Assembly: GCF_900113695.1 (NCBI RefSeq)
Contig: NZ_FOQH01000005.1
Location: 186,001 to 250,000 of the forward strand
Reading direction: 5' to 3'
DNA length: 64,000 nucleotides
Source of the DNA: Albimonas pacifica
Lineage (GTDB): Bacteria > Pseudomonadota > Alphaproteobacteria > Rhodobacterales > Rhodobacteraceae
Shown here: piece after piece, positions 24,397 to 33,736 of the stretch
How the letters are laid out: the number at the start of each line of letters is the position of its first letter
Numbering within the stretch: position 1 is the first letter of the stretch
Notes under the pieces: generated by a model
Told to the model about the DNA's origin: nothing
Database searches by the model: none
Seen by the model: the letters and a program-made list of their open reading frames with translations, nothing else
Position numbers and translations under genes: made by a program

Positions 24397-26388
24397 TCAG
24401 GCGGTCTCGGCCGCGACGCGGGAGAGGGGGGCGACCAGGGCCTCGATCCGCTGCTCGTCGGCGAAGGGATGGGCGAGGCGCACCGCGTCGACCGAGATCC
24501 GCGAGAGGATCTTCGCCGCCGGCTCGAGCGTGCGCGCGACCTCCGAGGAGCGGCCGAGCGCCTCGAGCGTCGCGGCGCGGAGCAGGCGCGTCTGGGCCCA
24601 GTCGGGGCGCAGGGCGAGGGCCCGGTCGGTGCATTCCAGCGCGCCCTCCCAGTCGCCGATGGCGAAACGGGCCAGCGCGGGCGCGCGGATCCAGGCGGCG
24701 GCCTCGGCGGCGCCGGGGGCCGCGGCGAGCGCCCGGGCGGCCCAGTCGCCGGCCTCGTCCGCGTCGCCGGCGAGCGCCAGCAGGCGGGCCATCTCGCCGA
24801 TCGCGGGCGCGAAGCCGGGGGCCAGCGTCAGGGCGCGGAGCTGGTGGGCGCGGGCGCTGTCGAGGTCGAGCATCAGCGAGGCGGCGAGGCCCAGAACGTG
24901 CTGCGGCCAGGGATCGCCCGGCGCGCGGCGCAGGGCGCGCAGCGCCAGTTCCCGGCCGCGGAACAGCGCCTCCCGCGGGCCGGCGGACCAGCCGGACCAG
25001 CATTCCTCGAGATGGCTCAGGGCCAGGATGCAGAGTTCGGCCGCGTCCGCCTCGCCGGAGCGGGCGCGCGGATCCAGCAGCGCGCGGGCGGTCTCGGCGG
25101 CGCGGGGGCCGCCGTGCATGACCAGGCCACGGGCGCGCATCAGACGCGGCCAGGCGCTGTCGGCGGAGGGGGCGGCGAGGGCGGCGCGGGTCTCGAGTTC
25201 CGTGAGATCGGCGCAGAGGGCGCCGGCCAGCGCGCGGCCGAGGCCGACGGCGGTGGAGAGCTCGCCCCCCGGGGCCATGGCCAGCCGGCGCGCGGCGACC
25301 GAGGCGGCGTCGCCCATGCGGGAGGCCGCGACGATCTCGGCCGCGGTCTCCTCGCCGATCTCGACGCGCAGCGTGACGGCGTAGTCGGCGGCGCGGGCGA
25401 GGTCGGCCACGCAGATGCCCGAGGCCTCCAGCGCCGCGGTGCCGCGCACGCGCATCCAGCAGATACGGGCGAGCTGCTCCAGCGCCGCCTCGGCAACCGC
25501 CATGGCGACCGCGCATTCACGGGTCTGGCCCAGGCTGGGGGCGATGGCCACCAGCGGGCGGTCGTCCGGGGCGGGCTTGCGGGCGGCGCGCTCGGGCGCC
25601 GTGCGGGCGGGGGCGGGCGCCGACGGCCGGGCGGGGCGGGCGTCGGGGATCAGGGCGTCGAGGTCGATCTCGGGCGGTCCGCCGAGCTCCTCCTCGAACA
25701 GGGTCTTGCAGGCCTCGACGGCGCGTTTCGCCTGGGGGATGCGGCCGGCGGCGACGTGGATGCGCACCAGCGAGGCGTGCACGTCCTCCTGCAGGCTGTC
25801 GATGTCGAGGAGTTTTCGCGCGGCGGCGGCGGCGCGGTCGAGGCGCCCGGCGCTCTCGTCGAGGAGCATCAGGCGCAGGAGTCCGTCGCCGACGGCGGCC
25901 TCGATCTGGGAGTTGCGCGCGGCGACCCAGTCCTGAAACACCGCCTCGGGCACCGCGAGCGGGGAGAGGAGCGGCCCCCCGTAGCTGTCGATCAGCGCCG
26001 AGAGGCCCGAGGTCTCGCGCGAGGCGTAGGCGGTCTCGACCCGCTCGAGGTCGGTGACGACCGAGCCGGGGAGAAGGGCGATCTGCCCGCCCGGCGTCTC
26101 GATCACCTGGTCGAAGAGCGGGCCCATGGCGCGCTTCATCCGCCGCAGCTCCTGGCGCAGCGAGGCGCGGCCCTGGTCGGGGGAGCCCTGGGACCAAAGC
26201 AGGTCCACCAGCACGTCGCGCGTCGCCGTGCGTCCGGGCTGCATCGACAGATAGGCGAGCACCGCCAGGCCCTTGGCGCCGAGCCCGGTGAGCGCGGCCC
26301 CGTCGGGACGCCGCGCCAGCGCCGCGCCGAGCAGGCGCAGCTCCATCACCGGACCGGCGCCGGTTCCTTTAGACGGTTTCGTCTGCAT
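24397..26388 (-). CDS. SARP/BTAD-type transcriptional regulator with TPR region
   Basis: About 663 aa. The N-terminal OmpR-like winged helix (MELRLLGAALARRPDG, then LAYLSMQPGRTATRDVLVDLLWS and SLRQELRRMKRAMG) is followed by a bacterial transcriptional activation domain (to about residue 250) of helical repeats. After a Pro/Ala-rich linker comes a nucleotide-cyclase-like or peptide-like central region and a C-terminal TPR array (about 430-650). No ATPase motifs are seen. Start at 26388 or 26346 cannot be settled. It is divergent from the M3 peptidase gene. Target genes unknown. Confidence 0.8.
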   Translation of the reverse strand: MQTKPSKGTGAGPVMELRLLGAALARRPDGAALTGLGAKGLAVLAYLSMQPGRTATRDVLVDLLWSQGSPDQGRASLRQELRRMKRAMGPLFDQVIETPGGQIALLPGSVVTDLERVETAYASRETSGLSALIDSYGGPLLSPLAVPEAVFQDWVAARNSQIEAAVGDGLLRLMLLDESAGRLDRAAAAARKLLDIDSLQEDVHASLVRIHVAAGRIPQAKRAVEACKTLFEEELGGPPEIDLDALIPDARPARPSAPAPARTAPERAARKPAPDDRPLVAIAPSLGQTRECAVAMAVAEAALEQLARICWMRVRGTAALEASGICVADLARAADYAVTLRVEIGEETAAEIVAASRMGDAASVAARRLAMAPGGELSTAVGLGRALAGALCADLTELETRAALAAPSADSAWPRLMRARGLVMHGGPRAAETARALLDPRARSGEADAAELCILALSHLEECWSGWSAGPREALFRGRELALRALRRAPGDPWPQHVLGLAASLMLDLDSARAHQLRALTLAPGFAPAIGEMARLLALAGDADEAGDWAARALAAAPGAAEAAAWIRAPALARFAIGDWEGALECTDRALALRPDWAQTRLLRAATLEALGRSSEVARTLEPAAKILSRISVDAVRLAHPFADEQRIEALVAPLSRVAAETA

Positions 26389-26736
26389 GACGACGATCGC
26401 GCCCTTTCCTTCGGCCGGCATTTCGCCCGCGCCGCCACGCACCATGGCCGCACCATCCCCTCGGCGCGGCGGGCCCCTGCGCAGACCGGCCGCCTCTGTC
26501 CCTGTCGTCCAGCCCCCTGGGCCGGCGCGCGACCCCCCGGTCGGCGCGCGGCCCGGCTCTCCGCGCCGTCGCTGGCGGCTGGGCTCCGGCCCTGATAGAC
26601 CGGTGACAGCCGCGCATCGTCCGCGCGTTATCAAGACCTTCCGCGTGCCGCGGGTCCTTGGCAAGGGGCAAGCGGACGCCTCGTCCCGCCCCGGCCGCGG
26701 AACCGGCCGTCCGGCGGGCCTCCACCGGGAGCCACG
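26389..26736. other. Divergent intergenic region between the SARP regulator and M3 peptidase genes
   Basis: 348 bp with no supported gene, RNA or repeat. It must hold the promoters of both divergent genes; no clear -35/-10 pair or operator could be picked out. Confidence 0.5.
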
Positions 26737-28800
26737 ATGAGCCACGAATCCTCCGCCACCGCCCCCGCCGCAGGCGCCGTCGCGCTGGATGCGCCGACCG
26801 CCGATCCCCATGGCCTGCCGCCCTTCGCCGCGGCCACGCCGCAGGCGATCCGGGAGGCCTTCGGCCGGGCGCTGGCCGCCCACAAGGCCGAGATCGCCGC
26901 GATCCGCGATTCGGCCGACGCCCCCACCTTCGCCAACACCATCGAGGCGCTGGAGGCCGCGGGCCGCGGCCTGGGGCGGGTTGCGACCGTCTTCTACACG
27001 CTCGCCTCCACCTGCTCGGACGACCCGATCCGGGAGCTGGAGCGCGAGATGGCGCCGGTGATGTCGCGCCACTGGTCGGCCGTCTCGATGGACCCGGCGC
27101 TGGCTGCGCGCGTCGACGCCGTGCCGGAGGACGGGCTGAGCCCCGAGCAGGCGCGCGTGCTGTTCCTGTGGCGGCAGGGCTACGAGCGTTCGGGCGCGCG
27201 GCTGGACGAGGCCGGGCGGGCGCGCCTGGCGGAGATCATGGAGGAGCTCTCGAAGCTCGCCACCCGGTTCTCCCAGAACGTGCTGGCCGACGAGAGCGGC
27301 TGGTTCATGGAGCTGGGGGAGGAGGACCTGGCGGACCTGCCCGAGAGCCTGGTCGCCTCCGCCGCCCGGGCCGCGAAGGATCGCGGCAAGACGGGGCACA
27401 TGGTGACGCTGGCGCGCTCCTCGGTGGAGCCGTTCCTGAAGCTCGCCCCGCGGCGGGACCTGCGGGAGCGGGCCTGGCGGGCCTGGGTCTCGCGCGGGGC
27501 CAACGGGGGGGAGACGGACAACACCGCGATCATCGCGCGCATCGTCGAGCTCAGGATCGAGCGGGCGAACCTGCTGGGCCATCCGACCTTCGCCGAGTTC
27601 AAGCTGGCGCCGGAGATGGCGAAGACCCCGGATGCGGTGCGCGAGCTGCTGATGCGGGTCTGGGGCCCGGCGAAAGCGAAGGCCGAGGCGGAGGCGAAGC
27701 GCCTGGCCGAGGTCGCCGCCGAGGCCGGCGCCAACGACCCCATCGCCGCCTGGGACTGGCGCTACTGGTCCGAGAAGACGCGGGCGCGCGACCACGCGCT
27801 GTCGGAGGCGGAGCTGAAGCCCTACTTCCCGCTCTCGGGCATGATCGAGGCCGCCTTCGACTGCGCCGGCCGCCTGTTCGGGCTGGAGTTCCGGGAGGTC
27901 GAGGGCCTGGCCCTGCACCACCCCGACGCCCGCGCCTGGGAGGTCACGCGCGGCGGCGTGCCGCTGGCGCTGTTCGTGGGCGATTATTTCGCCCGGCCCT
28001 CCAAGCGCTCGGGCGCCTGGATGAGCCAGATGGTGGGGCAGGAGGATTTCGACGCGTCCGTGGGGCGCGTGCGTCCGGTGATCCTCAACGTGATGAACTT
28101 CGCGCAAGGCGATGACGAGACGCTGCTGTCCTTCGACGACGCCCGCACGCTGTTCCACGAGTTCGGCCACGCGCTGCACGGGATGCTGTCGGACGTGAAG
28201 TATCCGTCGGTGTCGGGGACGTCGGTGGCGCGGGACTTCGTGGAACTGCCCTCGCAGCTCTACGAGCACTGGCTGGAGACGCCCGAGGTGCTGGGCAGGC
28301 ACGCGCGCCACTACCGGACCGGCGAGCCGATCCCGGCGGCGCTGATGGAGAAGATGCTGGCCGCGCGGAACTTCGGGCAGGGCTTCGCGACGGTGGAGTA
28401 TCTCGCCTCTGCGCTGGTCGATCACGAGATGCACCGGCTGACCTCGGCCGAAGGGTTCGAGGCGCTGGCCTTCGAGAAGGCGGTGCTCGAGGGGATCGGC
28501 ATCCCGCAGGCGATCGTCTCGCGCCATTCGGCGCCGCATTTCCTGCACGTGTTCTCGGGCGACGGCTATTCGGCGGGCTACTACAGCTACATGTGGTCCG
28601 AGGTGATGGACGCCGACGCCTTCGCGGCCTTCGAGGAGGCGGGGGATGTCTTCGACGCGCAGACCGCGAAGCGGCTGGCGGACGACATCCTGACCCGGGG
28701 CGGCAGCCTGGATCCGATGGACGCGTGGCTGGCCTTCCGAGGGCGCGAGCCCGATCCGGCGGCGATGATCCGGGGCCGCGGTCTCGACGACGCGGCCTGA
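26737..28800 (+). CDS. M3 family metallopeptidase (oligopeptidase A/Dcp-like)
   Basis: A 687-aa cytoplasmic zinc oligopeptidase. The HExxH motif is in LFHEFGHALHGMLS (about residues 473-485), with the third ligand Glu in the following VARDFVELPSQLYEHW. The N-terminal helical part (ADAPTFANTIEALEAAGRGLGRV) and the C-terminal FSGDGYSAGYYSYMWSEVMDADAF are typical of Dcp/OpdA. It degrades short peptides, such as signal peptide remnants. No signal peptide is present. Confidence 0.95.
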   Translation: MSHESSATAPAAGAVALDAPTADPHGLPPFAAATPQAIREAFGRALAAHKAEIAAIRDSADAPTFANTIEALEAAGRGLGRVATVFYTLASTCSDDPIRELEREMAPVMSRHWSAVSMDPALAARVDAVPEDGLSPEQARVLFLWRQGYERSGARLDEAGRARLAEIMEELSKLATRFSQNVLADESGWFMELGEEDLADLPESLVASAARAAKDRGKTGHMVTLARSSVEPFLKLAPRRDLRERAWRAWVSRGANGGETDNTAIIARIVELRIERANLLGHPTFAEFKLAPEMAKTPDAVRELLMRVWGPAKAKAEAEAKRLAEVAAEAGANDPIAAWDWRYWSEKTRARDHALSEAELKPYFPLSGMIEAAFDCAGRLFGLEFREVEGLALHHPDARAWEVTRGGVPLALFVGDYFARPSKRSGAWMSQMVGQEDFDASVGRVRPVILNVMNFAQGDDETLLSFDDARTLFHEFGHALHGMLSDVKYPSVSGTSVARDFVELPSQLYEHWLETPEVLGRHARHYRTGEPIPAALMEKMLAARNFGQGFATVEYLASALVDHEMHRLTSAEGFEALAFEKAVLEGIGIPQAIVSRHSAPHFLHVFSGDGYSAGYYSYMWSEVMDADAFAAFEEAGDVFDAQTAKRLADDILTRGGSLDPMDAWLAFRGREPDPAAMIRGRGLDDAA

Positions 28801-28915
28801 GCCCGTGGGCGGGGGCTGCGGCCCCCGCGCCGATGAGTTCCGACGTCGACGGGGACGGCAGGGCGGGGCGACGGCGCCGCTTGCGGCGCCGAGGGCCGCC
28901 CGGCCGTCCTCGCGG

Positions 28916-29530
28916 TCAGGCCGGCTGGTCGAGGATCGCGAAGGGCTCGCGCTTGCCGACCGCAAAGCGGCGCAGGGCCTGCGGATACAGGCGATGCTCC
29001 TGCCGCAGCACCCGGGCGGCGAGCGCATCCGCGTCGTCGCCGGGCAAGACCGGCACCACCGCCTGGCCGAGGATCGGGCCCAGGTCCAGCTCCCCCGTCA
29101 CCTCGTGCACCGTGCAGCCGTGCACCGCGCAGCCGGCCTCGATGGCGCGGGCGTGGGTGTGCAGGCCGGGGAACAGCGGCAGCAGCGAGGGGTGGATGTT
29201 CAGCATTTTGCCGGCGTGACCGGCGACGAACTCCGGCGTCAGGACGCGCATGAAGCCGGCGAGGCAGATCAGGTCGGGGCGGGCGGCGGCGAGGGCTTCG
29301 TTCAGCTCAGCCTCGAAGGCGTGGCGGTCGCCCTTGTGGGGGCGGTGGTCGACCACGGCCGTGGCCACGCCGCGCGCGGCGGCCTTGGCGAGGCCGCCGG
29401 CGTCGGCGCGGTTCGAGAGCACCAGGGCCGGCTCGCAGGGGTGGTCGGGGTCGGCCATGTCGTCCAGCAGCGCGCTCATGTTCGAGCCGCCGCCGGAGAT
29501 CAGGATCGCGACGCGGGCCTTTGCGCTCAC
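28916..29530 (-). CDS. purN: Phosphoribosylglycinamide formyltransferase
   Basis: GAR transformylase, 204 aa, uses formyl-THF in purine synthesis. Motifs: [17 protein letters not shown] (phosphate loop), [33 protein letters not shown] (catalytic Asn/His) and [17 protein letters not shown] (catalytic Asp). There is no ATG near the true N-terminus; the start is the GTG at 29530, supported by its four-base GTGA overlap with the purM stop. Confidence 0.95.
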   Translation of the reverse strand: MSAKARVAILISGGGSNMSALLDDMADPDHPCEPALVLSNRADAGGLAKAAARGVATAVVDHRPHKGDRHAFEAELNEALAAARPDLICLAGFMRVLTPEFVAGHAGKMLNIHPSLLPLFPGLHTHARAIEAGCAVHGCTVHEVTGELDLGPILGQAVVPVLPGDDADALAARVLRQEHRLYPQALRRFAVGKREPFAILDQPA

Positions 29531-30570
29531 GCCAGGGAGCCCCTGTAGGAAACGCCCTCGCCCTCGGCGATCTCGCCGAGGCGGTGGACGGTCTCGCCCG
29601 CGGCGGCGAGGAGGGCGGAGAGCTCGTCGGCGCGGTCCGCGGCGACGACGACGCAGAGGCCGATGCCGCAGTTGAAGACGCGGAGCAGTTCCGCCTCCTC
29701 GAGGCCGCCGGCGTCGCGCAGCCAGGCGAAGACCGGGGGCAGGGTCCAGGCGGTCAGGTCGAGCGTCGCGCCGAGGCCCTCGGGCAGGACGCGGGGCAGG
29801 TTCTCGGTCAGGCCGCCGCCGGTGATGTGGGCGAAGCCGCGCACGCCGCCGGCGCGGAACGCGGCCAGCGCCGGGCGCACGTAGATGCGGGTGGGGGTCA
29901 GCAGGGCCTCGCCGAGGGTTCCCTCGGAGAAGGGGCTGGGCGAGTCCCAGGTCAGGCCGGCGTGCTCGGCGACGCGGCGGACCAGGGAGAAGCCGTTGGA
30001 GTGGACGCCGTCGGAGGCGAGGCCGAGGACCACGTCGCCGGGCTGGGCCGTCACGGGCAGGGTCTGGCCGCGCTCGGCGGCGCCGACGGCGAAGCCGGCG
30101 AGGTCGAAGTCGCCGGCGGCGTACATGCCGGGCATCTCGGCCGTCTCGCCGCCGATCAGGGCGCAGCCGGCGGTGCGGCAGCCGGCGGCGATGCCCTCGA
30201 TCACCCGGGCGCCCTCGTCGACCGACAGCTTGCCGGTGGCGAAGTAGTCGAGGAAGAACAGGGGTTCCGCGCCCTGGCAGATCAGGTCGTTGACGCACAT
30301 GGCGACGAGGTCGACGCCCACGCCGTCGAGATGGCCGGTGTCGATGGCGATGCGAAGCTTGGTGCCGACGCCGTCGGTGGCGGCGACCAGCACCGGGTCC
30401 TGGAAGCCCGCGGCCTTGAGGTCGAAGAGCCCCCCGAAGCCGCCGAGCGCGTCGGCGACGCCGGGGCGTAGGGTGGAGGCGGCCGCGGGCCCGATGCGCT
30501 TGACCAGGTCGTCGCCCGCGTCGATGTCCACGCCCGCGTCGCGATAGGTGAGGCCGTTGCGGCGGGTCAT
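29527..30570 (-). CDS. purM: Phosphoribosylformylglycinamidine cyclo-ligase (AIR synthetase)
   Basis: ATP-dependent ring closure giving AIR in purine synthesis, 347 aa. Motifs: [17 protein letters not shown] at the N-terminus, [63 protein letters not shown] and [15 protein letters not shown]. First gene of a purM-purN pair; the two pur loci of this window (purC/S/Q and purM/N) are 22 kb apart. Confidence 0.97.
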   Translation of the reverse strand: MTRRNGLTYRDAGVDIDAGDDLVKRIGPAAASTLRPGVADALGGFGGLFDLKAAGFQDPVLVAATDGVGTKLRIAIDTGHLDGVGVDLVAMCVNDLICQGAEPLFFLDYFATGKLSVDEGARVIEGIAAGCRTAGCALIGGETAEMPGMYAAGDFDLAGFAVGAAERGQTLPVTAQPGDVVLGLASDGVHSNGFSLVRRVAEHAGLTWDSPSPFSEGTLGEALLTPTRIYVRPALAAFRAGGVRGFAHITGGGLTENLPRVLPEGLGATLDLTAWTLPPVFAWLRDAGGLEEAELLRVFNCGIGLCVVVAADRADELSALLAAAGETVHRLGEIAEGEGVSYRGSLA

Positions 30571-30648
30571 GGCGGAGGTCCTCGCATCCCGTTGCGTTCG
30601 GCGCCCGTTTAGCGCGGGCCGCGCGGCGAGGAAAGCCGCCGGAAAGCC

Positions 30649-31950
30649 TCAGTCGGGCAGGGTGGCCGCATCCCGGAACGCGAGGCAGGCGTTCACCCCT
30701 CCGAAGCCGAAGGCGTTGGAGAGCGCGGCCCGGATCGGGCGGGTCACGGGGCCTTCGGTCGCCAGCGTCCAGGCGCGGGCGGCGGGCTCGGGATCGGGGA
30801 GATTCGCGGCGGGCGGGATCGTCTGGCGGCGCAGGATCTCGACGGTGATCGCGGCTTCGAGCGCGCCGGCGGCGCCGAGCAGGTGGCCGGTGTTGGCCTT
30901 GGTGGCGGTGACGGCGAGGTCGGCGCCCCGGTTCGGCAGGGCGGAGGCGATGGCGGCGATCTCGGCGGCGTCGCCGACCGGCGTCGAGGTGGAGTGGGCG
31001 TTGACGTAGTCGACCTCGGCGGGGGCGAGGCCGGCCATGGCCATCGCCTTCGCCATCGCCGCGCGGGGGCCGCGGCCGTCGGCGTGGCCGGCGGTGAGCT
31101 GATATGCGTCGGCGGAGGCGCCGTGGCCGGCGAGGACCGCCAGCGGCGTCGCGCCGCGGGCGCGGGCGTGGGACAGGGTCTCGATCACCAGGGCGGCGGC
31201 GCCTTCGGAGAGGACGAAGCCGGAGCGGGCCCGGTCGAAGGGGCGGGAGGCGTCCTCGGGGCGGTCGTTGAACTCGGTGGCGAGCGCCCGGGCGGCGGAG
31301 AAGCCGCCGATGGAGATCGGGTCCACGCAGGCGTCGGCGCCGCCGACGAGGGCGACGTCGGCCTCGCCGGAGCGGATCAGGCGCATGCCGTCGGCGATGG
31401 CCTGGGCGGAGGCGGCGCAGGCGGTGGTCGGCGCGCCGATGGGGCCGGTGAAGCCGTGGCGGATCGAGATCCAGCCGGCGGCGAGGTTCGGCAGGAACGA
31501 GGGCACGATGAAGGGCGACAGGCGGCGGGGTCCGCGCGAACGGATGGTGTCCATCGCTCCGCTCATCGCGGGCACGCCGCCGACGCCGGTTCCGACGACG
31601 GTGGCGGTGCGGGAGAGGGGCTCGGGGTCATCGGGCGCCCAGCCGGCCTGGCTCAGCGCCTGGGAGGCGGCGGCGAGGGCGTAGAGGATGAACAGGTCCA
31701 TCTTGCGCAGGTCCTTGCCGTCGACGTGGTCGAGCGGATCGAGCCCGTCAGGTTCGTCGCGGCCGGGGACCAGACCCGCGATGCGGCAGGCGTAGTCGGA
31801 GGCGTCGAAACGGTCGTTGGCGCGAATGCCGCTGCGGCCCGCCATCAGGCCGCGCCAGGTCGCCTCGATCCCCACGCCGAGGGGCGAGACGGCGCCGAGG
31901 CCGGTGACGACGATCGGGTCGGACGGGTCGGGAAGGGACGTGGGAGTCAT
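30649..31950 (-). CDS. Second beta-ketoacyl-ACP synthase (KAS II/FabF-like)
   Basis: A 433-aa condensing enzyme paralogous to FabF at 36.6 kb. The catalytic triad is intact: Cys178 (TTACAAS), His319 (NAHSTSTP) and His356 (NTGHLLGA). Its sequence is clearly diverged from FabF, so it may serve a special fatty acid, lipid or secondary product. It is 105 bp downstream of a MarR regulator on the same strand, and a two-copy operator-like repeat (31964-31988) lies just before its ATG, suggesting regulated rather than housekeeping use. Confidence 0.9.
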   Translation of the reverse strand: MTPTSLPDPSDPIVVTGLGAVSPLGVGIEATWRGLMAGRSGIRANDRFDASDYACRIAGLVPGRDEPDGLDPLDHVDGKDLRKMDLFILYALAAASQALSQAGWAPDDPEPLSRTATVVGTGVGGVPAMSGAMDTIRSRGPRRLSPFIVPSFLPNLAAGWISIRHGFTGPIGAPTTACAASAQAIADGMRLIRSGEADVALVGGADACVDPISIGGFSAARALATEFNDRPEDASRPFDRARSGFVLSEGAAALVIETLSHARARGATPLAVLAGHGASADAYQLTAGHADGRGPRAAMAKAMAMAGLAPAEVDYVNAHSTSTPVGDAAEIAAIASALPNRGADLAVTATKANTGHLLGAAGALEAAITVEILRRQTIPPAANLPDPEPAARAWTLATEGPVTRPIRAALSNAFGFGGVNACLAFRDAATLPD

Positions 31951-31963
31951 GGCGGCCTCGTTG

Positions 31964-31988
31964 GTGTAGATGCACGGTGTATATGCAC
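31964..31988 (-). promoter_or_regulatory. Two direct near-palindromic repeats, possible MarR operator
   Basis: GTGTAGATGCAC (31964-31975) and GTGTATATGCAC (31977-31988) differ by one base and are spaced 13 bp apart. Each is nearly palindromic (GTG-N6-CAC). They lie 14-38 bp upstream of the second KAS gene and 68 bp downstream of the marR-type gene, in a local A+T-rich patch. Binding by that regulator is inferred. Confidence 0.55.
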
Positions 31989-32055
31989 AACGCTGGCCGC
32001 GGACAAGCGCGCCGCGAGGGATCGCGTACGGAGGCCTGCGGCCGACGGCCGTAGA

Positions 32056-32484
32056 TCAGAGGCGGGTGAGGAGGGCCAGCATGCGCAGGAAGGCGTCGGG
32101 GTCGGCGTCGGGGTCCGCCTCGTGGAGGCGGCCGCGGATCTCGGCCTGCGCCTCGCGCCAGACGGGCATCAGGCGGTCGAGGGCCGCGTCGCCCTCGGGC
32201 GTCAGGGCGCAGCGACGGGCGTTGCCGGCGCCGCCGGCGTCCTTGCGGGCAAGTCCCTTGCGCTCGAGCAGGTCGAGGTTGCGCGACAGCGTGGTGCGGT
32301 CCATCGCGATGCGCTCTGCGTGCTCGGAAAGGGTGCGGTCGGCCTTCTCGCGGATCGAGCCCATCACCGAGAACTGGGCGAGGGTGACGCCGTATTCCCG
32401 CAACCGCGCGTCATAGCGCCGGGTGAGGGCGCGGGCGGCGCGGACGGTCGACAGGACCAGGCAGGTGGAGAGTTCGTTCGCCAT
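32056..32484 (-). CDS. MarR family transcriptional regulator
   Basis: A 142-aa winged-helix dimeric regulator. Pattern: ARALTRRYDARLREYGVTLAQFSVMGSI (dimerisation helix), HAERIAMDRTTLSRNLDLLERKGLARKD (recognition helix) and NARRCALTPEGDAALDRLMPVW (wing and C-terminal helix). It is directly upstream of the second KAS gene with operator-like repeats between, so it probably represses that gene in response to a small lipophilic ligand. Confidence 0.9.
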   Translation of the reverse strand: MANELSTCLVLSTVRAARALTRRYDARLREYGVTLAQFSVMGSIREKADRTLSEHAERIAMDRTTLSRNLDLLERKGLARKDAGGAGNARRCALTPEGDAALDRLMPVWREAQAEIRGRLHEADPDADPDAFLRMLALLTRL

Positions 32485-32749
32485 GGCTTGGGCTAGCGCC
32501 GGGGGCGAAGGGGATCAAGAGCTTCCGCGCCGGCGATGGTCCGGGCGGCCCGGGAAGGCCGAAGACGCTGGCGCGGGAACGTCCCGAGAGACAATCTCGC
32601 GGAAGGCCGCGACGATGGCGCCGGGGGGGAGCCGGATGTCCAATCCTGTCCCGACGCAGGTCGCAGGCGTCGAGAGGCCCCGGGGCAAGCCCGGGGCGCC
32701 CCTGACGGACCTGCACGGGGAAGGGGCGAACGCGGCGTCTTCGACCTGC

Positions 32750-32783
32750 GGGCGGCGGGGGCCGGCGGGCGGCGGGGGCCGGC
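32750..32783. repeat. Two-copy 17-bp tandem repeat
   Basis: GGGCGGCGGGGGCCGGC is present twice in direct tandem within the 384-bp gap between marR and rplI. It probably reflects slippage in GC-rich spacer DNA. Apart from the rplI terminator, nothing else was recognised in this gap. Confidence 0.6.
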
Positions 32784-32806
32784 GAGCGGCGCGGAGGCTG
32801 GAACGA

Positions 32807-32840
32807 GAAGCGCCCGCGGCGGGTCCGCCGCGGGCGCTTC
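32807..32840 (-). terminator. Terminator of the rpsF-rpsR-rplI operon
   Basis: Near-perfect long stem GAAGCGCCCGCGGCGG/CCGCCGCGGGCGCTTC, starting 29 bp past the rplI stop on the minus strand, followed by TCGTT. Confidence 0.8.
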
Positions 32841-32868
32841 AGGATTCGGCTGCGACCGGATCCGGGTC

Positions 32869-33474
32869 TCAGAGACGCTCGTCTTCGTCCGAGCCGCGGG
32901 GATCGGAGAGCAGGCCCTCGGCCTCCTCGTCGTCCTCGAACAGCTCCTGGATGTCGAACTCGGCGGCCGCTTCCTCTTCGGCGCGGGCCTCCTGGATCGA
33001 CTTGCCGGTGGCCTGCAGCTCCGCTTCCTCGTTCGAGCGCGCGACGTTGATCGTCACGGTCGCCGAGACCTCCGGGTGGAGGATGATGCGGATGTCGTGC
33101 AGGCCGAGCTCCTTGACCGGCTTGTCGAGGTTCACCTGGCGGCGATCCACGGAGAAGCCGTTCTCGGTGGCCGCGTCGGCGACGTCACGCGTGGTGACGG
33201 AGCCGTAGAGCGCGCCCATCTCGGAAGCCGAGCGGATGATGACGAACGACTGGCCGTCGAGCTTGGCGGCCACGGTCTCGGCCTCGGCCTTGAGCTCGAG
33301 GTTGCGGGCCTCGAGCTGGGCGCGCTGGGCCTCGAACTGGGCCAGGTTGGCCTTCGTCGCCCGCAGGGCCTTGCCCTGGGGGAGAAGGAAGTTGCGGCCG
33401 TAGCCGGGCTTCACGGAGACCACGTCTCCCATCTGGCCCAGCTTTTCGACGCGCTCGAGAAGAACCACTTCCAT
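32869..33474 (-). CDS. rplI: 50S ribosomal protein L9
   Basis: Binds 23S rRNA; 201 aa, longer than the 149 aa of E. coli L9. The N-terminal domain starts [36 protein letters not shown], followed by the long helix and the C-terminal domain with [15 protein letters not shown]. The last 50 residues are an acidic tail ([22 protein letters not shown]). Third gene of rpsF-rpsR-rplI. Confidence 0.97.
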   Translation of the reverse strand: MEVVLLERVEKLGQMGDVVSVKPGYGRNFLLPQGKALRATKANLAQFEAQRAQLEARNLELKAEAETVAAKLDGQSFVIIRSASEMGALYGSVTTRDVADAATENGFSVDRRQVNLDKPVKELGLHDIRIILHPEVSATVTINVARSNEEAELQATGKSIQEARAEEEAAAEFDIQELFEDDEEAEGLLSDPRGSDEDERL

Positions 33475-33487
33475 CTGTCAGTGCTCC

Positions 33488-33715
33488 TCAGTTGATCGCG
33501 TAGGGCAGCAGGGCGAGGAAGCGGGACCGCTTGATGGCCTTGGCCAGCTCGCGCTGCTTCTTCGCCGAGACGGCGGTGATGCGGGAGGGGACGATCTTGC
33601 CGCGCTCGGAGATGTAGCGCTGCAGGAGCTTCACGTCCTTGTAGTCGATCTTCGGCGCGTTCTCGCCCGAGAACGGGCAGGTCTTGCGACGACGGAAGAA
33701 AGGCTTGCGAGCCAT
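33488..33715 (-). CDS. rpsR: 30S ribosomal protein S18
   Basis: Small-subunit platform protein, 75 aa: [41 protein letters not shown] then [29 protein letters not shown]. Pairs with S6. Lies 13 bp upstream of rplI and 21 bp downstream of rpsF. Confidence 0.98.
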   Translation of the reverse strand: MARKPFFRRRKTCPFSGENAPKIDYKDVKLLQRYISERGKIVPSRITAVSAKKQRELAKAIKRSRFLALLPYAIN

Positions 33716-33736
33716 GGTTGGTGTCTCCTCTGCCTA

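Noticed and set aside
28872-28891. Hairpin CGGCGCCGC-TT-GCGGCGCCG between the M3 peptidase and purN
   Set aside because: The loop is only two bases, with no T-tract and in very GC-rich DNA; too weak to call as a terminator.
26389-29028. Upstream extension of the SARP frame to 29028
   Set aside because: The extra 880 codons are antisense to the M3 peptidase gene and have shadow composition; the winged-helix domain begins near 26388.
32641-32784. CRISPR-like or regulatory array in the marR-rplI gap
   Set aside because: Only one 17-bp unit repeated twice in tandem plus simple GC palindromes (CCCCGGGGC/GCCCGGGG); no spaced repeats and no cas genes.
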